The notes under the pieces: model-generated | Told to the model about the DNA's origin: nothing | The model's database searches: none | What the model saw: the letters and a program-made list of their open reading frames with translations, nothing else | Made by a program: the position numbers and the translations under genes | Shown: in pieces, positions 7,882-14,865 of the stretch | How the letters are laid out: every line of letters begins with the position of its first letter | Position numbering within the stretch: position 1 is the stretch's first letter | Assembly (NCBI GenBank): GCA_002390705.1 | Contig: DGQA01000025.1 | Span: forward strand, 1-27,481 | From: Actinobacteria bacterium UBA4426 | Lineage (GTDB): Bacteria; Actinomycetota; Actinomycetes; S36-B12 | Reading direction: 5' to 3' | DNA: 27,481 nucleotides

Positions 7882-8277
7882 TTATGCCTGGGCTAGCGCG
7901 TTGGTCTTTAGTTGGGCGAACTCCTGGTCCGTGATGGTCCCGGCATCAAGAAGTGCCTTAGCGGAAGCAATCTGGTCGGCTGGGGAAACGCTTCCTACTG
8001 CATTCTGGATATACGCTTTTTGGGCTTGTTCAGCTGCTTTTTCTGCTGCCGAACGTCGTTCTGCCATCGACTTTCCTCGGGCAATTAGGTAGATGAAAAC
8101 CGTGATGGGAGTGAAAAAAATGAGGAAAATAATCCACACTGCTTTACTACCCCCACCCATGTCTTTGTCACTGAACAAGTCCATCAGGACCATGAAAAAG
8201 ACCATGAAAAACACGATCATAAAAAAGATAATCAAAAACGACCAAAGAACTTGCCCATCCATGTTAACTCCATTCAT
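7882..8277 (-). CDS. PLDc_N membrane domain plus SHOCT domain protein
   Basis: A 131-aa protein with two membrane segments (about residues 11-32 and 45-65) forming the phospholipase D-nuclease N-terminal type membrane module, here without any PLD catalytic domain. A charged, alanine-rich linker (AERRSAAEKAAEQAQKAY) leads to a C-terminal SHOCT motif, DQIASAKALLDAGTITDQEF, at about residues 100-119. SHOCT domains are short oligomerisation or regulatory tails of membrane proteins. ATG 8277 has a GAGG site 10 nt upstream; an internal ATG at 8262 with GGAG at 5 nt is an alternative start. It is convergent with dnaE2 (37-nt gap) and divergent from dinB, so it interrupts the polymerase genes. Function unknown. 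Confidence 0.8.
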   Translation of the reverse strand: MNGVNMDGQVLWSFLIIFFMIVFFMVFFMVLMDLFSDKDMGGGSKAVWIIFLIFFTPITVFIYLIARGKSMAERRSAAEKAAEQAQKAYIQNAVGSVSPADQIASAKALLDAGTITDQEFAQLKTNALAQA

Positions 8278-8278
8278 T

Positions 8279-8349
8279 AGGTGAAATCCTCATGATAGTG
8301 CAACTACTTTCCATTTATGCTCCGCATTCAGAGCATCGTGGATTCACCT
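8279..8349. repeat. spaced inverted repeats in the dinB upstream region
   Basis: AGGTGAAATCC (8279-8289) is nearly complementary to GGATTCACCT (8340-8349), differing by one extra A. Inside lies a second perfect pair, ATGCTC (8317-8322) and GAGCAT (8331-8336), with an 8-nt loop. The region is between the divergent starts of the PLDc_N-SHOCT gene and dinB and could hold operators for either. No GAACN4GTTC SOS box is present in 8278-8443. Confidence 0.35.
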
Positions 8350-8443
8350 GCGATCACGGAGGCACAAGAGCCGTAGTGCAAGATGTGATATCGAAGCGTG
8401 GGGACCCCCAAATAGTTACAGCAAGTCAAATTAAGGAGCGCAC

Positions 8444-9673
8444 ATGAGTCGAAGCCAAGTGCGTCGTCAAACTGGAAAACTTGATTTTGGCACCAATGAC
8501 TCCGGATGCAATATTTTGCATGTTGATATGGATGCCTTCTATGCAGCTGTTGAATTACGCGACTACCCTGAGCTCAAAGGAACACCGGTAGTTATCGCCG
8601 CTCAGGGGAATCGTGGGGTTGTTCTGACCGCCACCTACGAAGCCCGCGCTCTTGGCGTCCATTCGGCAATGCCAATCTCGCGCGCGCGACGAATCGCGCC
8701 CGAAGCAACATTTCTCACTCCACACCATGAAAAATATTCAGAGGTCAGCCGAAACGTGATGGCCCTCTTTGAATCGATTACCCCACTTGTGGAACCGTTG
8801 AGTCTTGATGAAGCGTTCCTCGATGTTTCTGGCGCGACCCGCAGGCTGTCCGATCCACTCACAATCGCTGAACTAATCCGAGCCAGGGTGGCAGACGAGC
8901 AAGGCATCACCTGTTCCGTTGGGGTGGCGAGCACTAAATTTGTGGCAAAGCTCGCATCAACACGAGCCAAACCCGACGGTCTGCTACTCATTCCGGCAGA
9001 TCGAGTAATTGATTTCCTGCACCCACTTCCCATTGGTGCGTTGTGGGGCGTGGGGGAGAAAACAGAAGAAGTTCTTGTCCGGCTCGGTCTGCAGACAGTT
9101 GCCGATATTGCACATACTCCAGTCAATACCCTTACCCGGACTCTTGGTCAAAGTGGAACCCATCTTTATGAACTCTCCTGGGGCCGGGACCCCCGGTCGG
9201 TCGTACCCCATGAAACTGAAAAAAGTGTCAGTAATGAACGGACATTTCGCGAGGATATTGATGACCCCGGTGTGATCCGGGCTGAACTCACGGCGCTTTC
9301 AGATAAAGTGGCAGCCCGGCTGCGCAAGGCCGGCTACAAAGGTAAGACAGTGACCGTGAAGTTACGATTTGCGGACTTCACCACGATCACTCGCTCGAAA
9401 ACCAGCCACCACACTGATTTATCCCATGAAATCTATGCCACAGCCTGGAAACTCTACGAGGCCCTCGGGTTACAACGGGTACGAATTCGACTCGTGGGAG
9501 TGAAAGTTGACGGACTGCTGGCAGCGGATGAAGTGCCGGATCAGTTGCTTTTGGGTGAGCCGGAACACGGCCGCCGGGATGCCGAACTTGCAATTGACAC
9601 TTTGCGCGACAAATTTGGGCCTGGAGCGGTACGCCCGGGTCGGACCGTGACCGGCGCGACCGAAACGCACTAA
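8444..9673 (+). CDS. dinB: DNA polymerase IV (Y family)
   Basis: A 409-aa Y-family translesion polymerase with a good AAGGAG ribosome site before ATG 8444. The catalytic residues are intact: D28 in VDMD (metal ligand) and D121-E122 in SLDEAFLD. The steric-gate position in DAFYAAVE is Y33. YEARALGVHSAMP, CSVGVASTKFVAKLAST and GVGEKTEEVLVRLG (fingers and thumb, helix-hairpin-helix) follow in order, and the little-finger domain ends at about residue 355. DQLLLGE near residue 365 is a likely beta-clamp binding motif. The intact DE pair separates it from ImuB, which lacks catalysis. It probably acts at stalled forks as an active enzyme. Unlike the HEPN-dnaE2 operon it shows no SOS box, so expression may be constitutive or controlled otherwise. 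Confidence 0.95.
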   Translation: MSRSQVRRQTGKLDFGTNDSGCNILHVDMDAFYAAVELRDYPELKGTPVVIAAQGNRGVVLTATYEARALGVHSAMPISRARRIAPEATFLTPHHEKYSEVSRNVMALFESITPLVEPLSLDEAFLDVSGATRRLSDPLTIAELIRARVADEQGITCSVGVASTKFVAKLASTRAKPDGLLLIPADRVIDFLHPLPIGALWGVGEKTEEVLVRLGLQTVADIAHTPVNTLTRTLGQSGTHLYELSWGRDPRSVVPHETEKSVSNERTFREDIDDPGVIRAELTALSDKVAARLRKAGYKGKTVTVKLRFADFTTITRSKTSHHTDLSHEIYATAWKLYEALGLQRVRIRLVGVKVDGLLAADEVPDQLLLGEPEHGRRDAELAIDTLRDKFGPGAVRPGRTVTGATETH

Positions 9674-9831
9674 GCGGGCAAAGGAGCAATTTTCGCCCCC
9701 GAACACCCTGTGCGAGACAAAAATGCGGGGAAATAGGGGCGAGGGGTTGCTTGCTGCAGTATTCGTCATATCCTTAGATCAGTACGGATGTATTCAGCGA
9801 AGAACTCGCACCCAGCGGAAAGGGAGCCGGC

Positions 9832-10239
9832 ATGCCACTGTCAGAGCAAGAACAGAAATTGCTTGAACAAATGGAACAGGCTTTGTACGCGGACGACCCC
9901 AAATTCGCATCGAATTTACGTAGCCCCGGCACTGGAGCTACACGCAAGCGAGCAGCGTTGGGTGTTTTAGCGGTCCTGGCCGGCATGGGTCTGTTAGTTC
10001 TCGGAGTGGCCGTAGGCCCAGCAATTGGCGTAGCTGGCTTCACCGTCATGTTGATCGGTGCAGTGTTGACCTATTCAGCATTTACGGGCAGTGTCAATGT
10101 CTCGGCAGATGGAGCTGAGGCGGAAGCAGATCCAGATATTGAAGCCTTCCGTGCCAAAGCACCCAAGGCGCCCAAAAATTCGGGCCTTATGGACCGCATG
10201 GAAGATCGGTGGCGTAAGCGCACCGACGGCGAGCAGTAA
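9832..10239 (+). CDS. DUF3040 family membrane protein
   Basis: A 135-aa protein whose start, MPLSEQEQKLLEQMEQALY, is the hallmark of actinobacterial DUF3040 proteins. A short basic segment precedes two membrane helices (about residues 42-60 and 63-84), and the C-terminal third is charged and probably cytoplasmic. A GGAAAGGGAG ribosome site lies before ATG 9832. Its function is unknown. In many actinobacteria this gene sits near the start of the dcw cluster close to dinB, as here, although about 9 kb of other genes separate it from mraZ in this genome. It is followed after 22 nt by the MaoC gene, possibly in the same transcript. Confidence 0.9.
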   Translation: MPLSEQEQKLLEQMEQALYADDPKFASNLRSPGTGATRKRAALGVLAVLAGMGLLVLGVAVGPAIGVAGFTVMLIGAVLTYSAFTGSVNVSADGAEAEADPDIEAFRAKAPKAPKNSGLMDRMEDRWRKRTDGEQ

Positions 10240-10261
10240 GACCAACAGGCACTAGCTCATC

Positions 10262-10792
10262 GTGAGTGAAATAGTTCCTGCCCAATTGGGTCGTTTCTTT
10301 GAAGACTTTGAAGTTGAAACCACATACCAGCATCCGTTCGGGCGAACCATTTCCGAAGCAGACTCAACGTGGTTCACTCTGTTAACCTGCAATACCAATC
10401 AGAACCACTTCAATGCGCATTTAGCGCAAAGCAATCCCATCACTCAGGGACGCATAATTGTTAACTCTGGTTTAACGGTCGCCTTAGTTCTTGGATTATC
10501 AGTGATTGACATGAGTCAAAATGCGGTGGCGAACCTTGGTTGGACCGATATTAAACTCACCCACCCGGTCTACATTGGCGACACCATTTATGCGGAGAGT
10601 TTGTGTCTGGAAAAGCGGGAGAGTGGGTCCCGACCCGAAATGGGAATCATCCGCATGAAGACCAGGGGTCTGAATCAAGACGGAGACGAAATTGTGTCCT
10701 GGTTTAGATCAGTAATGGTGCCTAAGCGCAGTTCAGGAATTGGCCAGGATTATTTCCCGGCAGCAAAAAACGGTCCGCTCGGACCCGAATAA
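10262..10792 (+). CDS. MaoC-like hot-dog fold dehydratase/hydratase
   Basis: A 176-aa single-domain MaoC family protein from GTG 10262. The N-terminal FGRTISEADSTWFTLLT segment (about residues 27-43) and the following CNTNQNHFNAHLA hold the usual active-site loop. The histidine is present, and the position of the R-hydratase aspartate is asparagine, as I recall for the NTNPxHFD subgroup that includes mesaconyl- and related acyl-CoA hydratases. IKLTHPVYIGDTIYAES and MKTRGLNQDGDEIVSWFRSVMVPKR complete the fold (the latter around residues 131-156). It would hydrate or dehydrate a CoA thioester; the substrate is not evident from neighbours. Its stop lies 3 nt from that of the converging lipase fragment. 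Confidence 0.82.
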   Translation: MSEIVPAQLGRFFEDFEVETTYQHPFGRTISEADSTWFTLLTCNTNQNHFNAHLAQSNPITQGRIIVNSGLTVALVLGLSVIDMSQNAVANLGWTDIKLTHPVYIGDTIYAESLCLEKRESGSRPEMGIIRMKTRGLNQDGDEIVSWFRSVMVPKRSSGIGQDYFPAAKNGPLGPE

Positions 10793-10795
10793 TTC

Positions 10796-11350
10796 TTAGA
10801 GCGGTGGCAGCATGGGAATTGGCCCACCGCAAGAAGATGTTGGTGTGGTCCCAGCGAAAATCTCTTTCATCCATGACACCGCTGTTGGACCTGTGTTAGC
10901 TGCTGCGGCTATGTGTCCGACCCCACCAAGCCACAGTGTGCTGATCTTCGTGCCGGACTCACACCAGGTCTTTTGTAAGTAGGCATTTGGCTGAGGAAGG
11001 ACAATTTTGTCGGCAGTGCCTTGAATAAGTAGCAAAGACATGTCGGTTGGAAGCGGCGGGGGAGTCTGCTCATTGAGAGCGGTAACCCAAGCTGGATTTT
11101 CTGATGGATTCGAGGAAAAGAATTGTTCATTAAAGGCGTTAGATCGGATTTCAGCTTCAAGGGCGGCCTCTTTAATGCATTCTCGGGCAAAATGATCGTA
11201 ATTTTTTTGACCAGCGCGGGTCAATATTTCATTCGTGGGCAAATTGGGGTGCCTTTGTGCCAGCCGTTCCCAACACGTTAACACTGTTTCCAGGCGCTCA
11301 TTAAGTGTAGTCTTTGCATGCCGTGAGTGGCCTCTGACATGGAGGGCCAC
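10796..11350 (-). pseudogene. C-terminal fragment of a secretory lipase (LIP family)
   Basis: A 184-codon frame that matches only the C-terminal half of the LIP-type secretory lipases. LPTNEILTRAGQKNYDHF is the segment after the lid region. MSLLLIQGTADKIVLPQPNA supplies the catalytic aspartate (QGTAD), GGVGHIAAA the catalytic histidine, and the end has the expected paired cysteines (TWCESG and TSSCGG). The nucleophile serine half is missing, and a TGA stands directly before the GTG at 11350, only 24 nt from the divergent PAP2 gene. Without signal peptide or nucleophile this fragment cannot be a lipase. A related N-terminal fragment lies about 1 kb away on the same strand. Confidence 0.78.
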
Positions 11351-11373
11351 TCAAATTAGGAACAGGGTTCAGA

Positions 11374-12168
11374 TTGCTTGCAAACCGTGCGAAATCAATC
11401 GGGCTAACCGCTCTGATGGTTTTGATTTTTGCCTATTTGGTTCTTGTGTTAACTCCGTTCGGGCAGTCAATTGATGACCAAGCGTTGCTCGCCCGGGGTG
11501 ATATTGGTTCCGCAACGAAAAAAGACGCCTCCAGAATTCTTAGTCTCATCGGCATCTCCTCGGTCGCGATTGCCCTGCTCGGTATCTGGCTGATCTCTCG
11601 CCTTGAAGGCTCCAGGCTTTCACCGCTGCGAGCCATATCTGCGTTCTTGGGGTGTGTGGTTTCCGCTGAAATTTTGAAGTTGGTGTTGCCCAGGCCAGAG
11701 TTGGATGCTCTCTATGAAGCAAGCCTTGTAAACAAGGACTTTAATACTTTTCCTAGCGGTCACACAACAATTGCGATGGGCCTCGCCTTGGTACTCGTTT
11801 CGATGTCACCTTCACGTCACCGACAAATAGCGGCTGCAGTTGGCCTTGGTTTCACACTTGTGATTGCAAGTTCGGTAGTCCTTGCCGGCTGGCACCGACC
11901 GAGTGACGCGATTGGTGGGATAGCCCTCTCAGCAGCTGTATTTAGCCTCTTAGTGTTTACCAACGAATCGTTTGCCGAACGTGCAGCACGTTTTAGTAAT
12001 GCCGCAGTGTTCGCACTTGGACTGGTTGGCATTGGTGTTCTTGTCTGGGTGCTGCGGTTGCCTTCGCATGCCGATGGCTCACTCACCTGGCTCCTGGTCT
12101 TCTTAGCCTTAATTCTTGTTACGGCAAGCTACTTTGTTCTGGCTCTGATGCGGAAAGTTTCGGTGTAA
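11374..12168 (+). CDS. PAP2 superfamily membrane phosphatase
   Basis: A 264-aa membrane protein with about six to seven helices. The PAP2 signature is present: KLVLPRPE (residues about 105-112) corresponds to motif 1, FPSGHTTIAMG (about 128-138) to motif 2 with its histidine, and AGWHRPSDAIGG (about 171-182) to motif 3 with the nucleophilic histidine and the following aspartate. The arginine usually preceding motif 3 (SRxxLGxH) is replaced by valine (SVVLAGWH), which may weaken activity. The family hydrolyses lipid phosphates such as phosphatidate or undecaprenyl pyrophosphate on the outer face of the membrane. I use TTG 11374, with ATG 11416 as alternative. It sits between two lipase fragments, which suggests it arrived by insertion or rearrangement. 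Confidence 0.85.
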   Translation: MLANRAKSIGLTALMVLIFAYLVLVLTPFGQSIDDQALLARGDIGSATKKDASRILSLIGISSVAIALLGIWLISRLEGSRLSPLRAISAFLGCVVSAEILKLVLPRPELDALYEASLVNKDFNTFPSGHTTIAMGLALVLVSMSPSRHRQIAAAVGLGFTLVIASSVVLAGWHRPSDAIGGIALSAAVFSLLVFTNESFAERAARFSNAAVFALGLVGIGVLVWVLRLPSHADGSLTWLLVFLALILVTASYFVLALMRKVSV

Positions 12169-12170
12169 AA

Positions 12171-12269
12171 GTGAAACTGGTCGTGCCTTCGGTGGAGCAT
12201 GTCCCTTGATATCTTGCTGCCATTGAATCCGGGTGGACCTTTGATTCCTTTGGCGGATCCGATATTCCG
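12171..12269 (+). pseudogene. relic of a GNAT acetyltransferase N-terminus
   Basis: In the frame starting GTG 12171, 3 nt after the PAP2 stop, the translation is VKLVVPSVEHVP, stop, YLAAIESGWTFDSFGGSDI. This resembles the start of a known GNAT subgroup (MKLV-PS-EHLPSY-AAL-xGW). The TGA at 12207-12209 falls where serine (for example TCA) is expected, so a single base change may have destroyed it. Similarity fades after about 33 codons and no motif A is found, so the rest is lost. A 41-codon ATG frame at 12199-12324 in another phase overlaps it and has no recognisable family. Confidence 0.55.
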
Positions 12270-12376
12270 ACTAGTGCGCGGTGTCGAGTTTTACGATGAC
12301 TTCATGGTGTACGAGGAGCACTAAATCTAGTTTTAAGCGGGTCTGGTTAACCTTCTTGTCGATAACATGAAGAGTG

Positions 12377-12978
12377 TCAATTGGGCAAGTTGGGGTAGTG
12401 AAGTGACCACGATCGCATTACTTCTAACTCGGGTGCGAATTTCTTACTCAAATGTCCAGTCCATAAAGCGGTATGCCCACCCTGGGAATGGCCGAGTACC
12501 GTGTAGCGCGACCCATCATCTGCGTGTGGATTCTGTTGAAATACTCGGACGCTGTTCACCGTGTCGCGAATTTCTTGATCTTTGAGTAGGTACGCCTGGA
12601 CTCCGGGTGTGCCTAGCCCGGTGTAGTCCGTGGCTACAAGTGCCCAACCAAGTTGGATCATGTTTGGCAAAAATTGGGTGAGTTGTGAGGCTGGGTCCTT
12701 TTGACGAGAAGGTGCACACGCGTCGCCTTCCCCGACAGTTCCATGTGTCCACGCCACTATCGGTCGAGGTTCGCTCGTCGCAGGAGCGGTCGGGATGAAA
12801 GCCATCCCACTCGCGGCAGCTAGATCCCCATTGTCGAGTTCCGTGAGGTAAAGAATGCGCAATGATTCGGCGCCATCCACATCGACACCGAGGGACTCAA
12901 CGCGAAGGAGGTCCCCGCGGCAGCGCCCTAAAGGGGTGAAGGGGGAGTGTAGAAGGGCTGTAAGTCGTTCTGGGTCAT
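12377..12978 (-). pseudogene. N-terminal fragment of a secretory lipase, frameshifted and internally deleted
   Basis: Reading from ATG 12978 gives MTQNDLQPFYTPPSPL and then a stop at 12928-12930. The next frame continues in register with GDLLRVESLGVD and ILYLTELDNGDLAAASGMAF, the expected LIP family sequence, so there is a small frameshift near 12930. The fragment then runs through AWTHGTVGEGDACAPS to the nucleophile elbow GHSQGGHTALWTG and FAPELEV. It jumps directly to SWSLHYPNLPN and stops, whereas about 100 residues normally lie between these segments. A signal peptide is not visible. It overlaps the relic region on its left and abuts the divergent DINEIV-repeat gene (4-nt gap). The matching Asp and His half is present only in the fragment at 10796-11350. 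Confidence 0.75.
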
Positions 12979-12981
12979 TCG

Positions 12982-13605
12982 GTGTCGAAGTTCGAACTTA
13001 TGACGCTGACAGTTACAAAAAGCGCTAAGCCCGTGATCAGTGCCAGGAAACCAATCGCCCAAGATTTGAGTATCCCCACGTGCGAACAGCACCGGGTAGG
13101 ACATGATGTGCCTGTGGAAAATGGTGGTGATGACCCAATCGAGGCTGGCGCCCTCTATTCGGTTGTCAGCGCAGCAACTTCCATTGCATCGGGGGCCCTT
13201 GGTGCGACCCGCTTTGCGACTGAAACAACGGTTTACCTGGCATCAGAGTCCACTAAAGCGATCGCTAATGCAGTACTGGACGCGGTCGTACCTATAGCCG
13301 TGAGCGCGGTTGTTTCGCGAATTGATATCAATGAAATCGTTAAAGACCATGTCGACGTCAATGAAATTGTCGCTCAAGCGGAGCTCGCTCCGATCCTTGA
13401 TCGAGTGCCCATAACCGAGATTGCCGACTACGTGATCGAGGAAATCGATTTGCCAAGTTTGATCCGCGAAAGTACCGGCGGTGTCGCCGACGGATTGTTG
13501 AGCACACTTCGGTTCCAAGCAATTCACACAGACAATTTTGTCAGTGGAATTGTAGACCGGGTATTTTTTCGCAGAGAAAAGCGTGCTCCTGAGCGAGAGG
13601 TGTAA
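12982..13605 (+). CDS. DINEIV-repeat protein, partner of RDD protein
   Basis: A 207-aa protein with no catalytic signature. After a disordered N-terminus (about 60 residues) and an alanine-rich helix come short repeats of the form I/V-D-I/V-N-E-I-V (about residues 112-160: IDINEIV, VDVNEIV, AELAPIL, VPITEIA), then IEEIDLPSLIRESTGG and a basic tail. I recognise this as an actinobacterial hypothetical family found beside or fused to RDD membrane proteins. The start is uncertain: GTG 12982 or ATG 13000, the latter directly after a perfect 12-nt palindrome (AAGTTCGAACTT, 12988-12999). The RDD gene follows after 7 nt. A role as peripheral membrane partner of that protein is an inference. Confidence 0.75.
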   Translation: MSKFELMTLTVTKSAKPVISARKPIAQDLSIPTCEQHRVGHDVPVENGGDDPIEAGALYSVVSAATSIASGALGATRFATETTVYLASESTKAIANAVLDAVVPIAVSAVVSRIDINEIVKDHVDVNEIVAQAELAPILDRVPITEIADYVIEEIDLPSLIRESTGGVADGLLSTLRFQAIHTDNFVSGIVDRVFFRREKRAPEREV

Positions 13606-13612
13606 GTGATCA

Positions 13613-14164
13613 ATGACGACGTTTAGCCAATTTCGTGACGCATTTGTTCCGGGATCGCAAGTTCATTTCAGTGCGCTGCCAGAACGGGCCCGGTCAATTC
13701 AAGGAGTGAGTGCTGGGTTTACCAGCAGAGCAATTGCCACGTTTATCGACATAGGCTTGGTTGCCGTCTTGGTCCTGGGGGCTTGGGGCGGATGGGAAGC
13801 CCTCCGGTACGTCTTGAGCGGGTTCTATGATCTGCCTTCGGTGACGGGCTTCCCACTGCTCCTCCTGGGCTATTTCGTCATGTGGATCTACTGGACGTGG
13901 AGTTGGTCAACGGGTGGTCGCTCCTTGGGAAATGTGTTGATGGGACTGCGCGTCCAAACTCAGAGCGGTAACAATCTTGGCTTGGGGCTGGCGGCCCTGA
14001 GATCGTTGCTGTCGGTGATTTTTGCCCTTGGCTTGGCCTGGGCGCTGATCAGCCGCAAGAACAAATCGGTACAAGATATTGTGTTAAGGACCGAAGTTGT
14101 ATTTGACTGGGCACCGTTACTGCCCAAGGTCGACATGACGTTCGCAATGGAGATCAACGAGTAG
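13613..14164 (+). CDS. RDD family membrane protein
   Basis: A 183-aa protein with three to four membrane helices. Helix 1 carries the family motif as SRAIATFIDIGLVAVLV (R and D conserved, about residues 38-54). Helix 2 is near residues 80-100, followed by GRSLGNVLMGLRVQ (about 102-115), the usual conserved loop, and a last helix near 125-145. RDD proteins have no single established function; some have been linked to ion transport. ATG 13613 is preceded by GAGAGG at a suitable distance and lies 7 nt after the DINEIV-repeat gene, so the two are likely one operon. In other actinobacteria the same two parts can be joined in one polypeptide, as far as I recall. Confidence 0.87.
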   Translation: MTTFSQFRDAFVPGSQVHFSALPERARSIQGVSAGFTSRAIATFIDIGLVAVLVLGAWGGWEALRYVLSGFYDLPSVTGFPLLLLGYFVMWIYWTWSWSTGGRSLGNVLMGLRVQTQSGNNLGLGLAALRSLLSVIFALGLAWALISRKNKSVQDIVLRTEVVFDWAPLLPKVDMTFAMEINE

Positions 14165-14190
14165 CAGATTAACCTTGTCGACTTATCCGA

Positions 14191-14214
14191 GGTCGCGCAT
14201 ATACTTTCGCGACC
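14191..14214. promoter_or_regulatory. inverted repeat enclosing a -10 box, likely operator/promoter
   Basis: GGTCGCG (14191-14197) and CGCGACC (14208-14214) form a perfect 7-bp inverted repeat with a 10-nt centre. The centre contains TATACT (14200-14205), a good -10 hexamer; a weak -35 (TTGTCG, 14175-14180) lies 19 nt upstream. Transcription would begin near 14212 and lead to the TTG start at 14239. The layout suits repression or activation of the secreted-protein gene by a dimeric regulator. A hairpin in RNA is the alternative, but there is no U-tract. Confidence 0.5.
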
Positions 14215-14238
14215 GCTCACTTCGAAGATGGGAACTCT

Positions 14239-14865
14239 TTGACACGCGCTAAGCAATTGATCGGCATTGTTCTTGCCGTCCTGATGGTAGGGGTAGTCGT
14301 ACCAACATCTTCATTTGCAGCTAAGGCAGTTGTAGATTCGTATGCCACATGGCAAAAAGCGGCGCGGGCATTGGAACCTGCAGACGTGTTGTACAGACCA
14401 ACCTTTCGCGCCGGGCTAAAGCAAAATTCAAGAATTGACGTTTTGGCTTTTAAGCGCCCTACTGAAACGCGTCAGGGGGTCAAGTACTTATCGATGCTGA
14501 TTACCGCGAATTATTCGAAACGGCTTCGATCATTTTCCATTATGGAAAAAAGAGCAAACGTCAAATGGGCTGCACGTCGAGTTGCCGATCCGGGTCAAAG
14601 ACTTGTGGAACGTCGCACGATCCGACTTAAGGATTCTCAAACTAGAGTGCGGGCAACTATCTACGCTAATTGCGCTGTGGCGGAGCCTGAAGTGGCTGTC
14701 CGATCGGGCACTCGGTGCACAAAAGCTGATGTTAAGACCTATGGCGGATTGCTTGTCATGAAAGCTCCTGCCAAAACATCAATTATTGTCGAAAGTAAAG
14801 GGCTAAGCTACTCGCAATTAGTTCGCGTGGCTCGGGGGCTTAAACAAGTCAAGGTGGGTAATTAG
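14239..14865 (+). CDS. secreted protein of unknown function
   Basis: A 208-aa protein from TTG 14239 (the nearby ATG at 14228 is out of frame and stops at once). It has a clear signal peptide: TRAKQ, a hydrophobic core LIGIVLAVLMVGVVV and a probable cleavage after SSFA near residue 27. The mature part is basic, mixed alpha/beta, and has two cysteines (NCAVAEPEV and TRCTKAD, about 15 residues apart) that may form a disulphide outside the cell. I do not recognise the family and see no catalytic motif. Its stop codon overlaps that of the converging HelR-like gene (shared bases at 14863-14864). A promoter with an inverted repeat lies just upstream, so it is probably transcribed alone. Confidence 0.72.
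   Translation: MTRAKQLIGIVLAVLMVGVVVPTSSFAAKAVVDSYATWQKAARALEPADVLYRPTFRAGLKQNSRIDVLAFKRPTETRQGVKYLSMLITANYSKRLRSFSIMEKRANVKWAARRVADPGQRLVERRTIRLKDSQTRVRATIYANCAVAEPEVAVRSGTRCTKADVKTYGGLLVMKAPAKTSIIVESKGLSYSQLVRVARGLKQVKVGN

Noticed and set aside
9674..9831. Terminator after dinB
   Set aside because: Only weak complementarity (GGGC with GCCC) and no U-tract after a stem.
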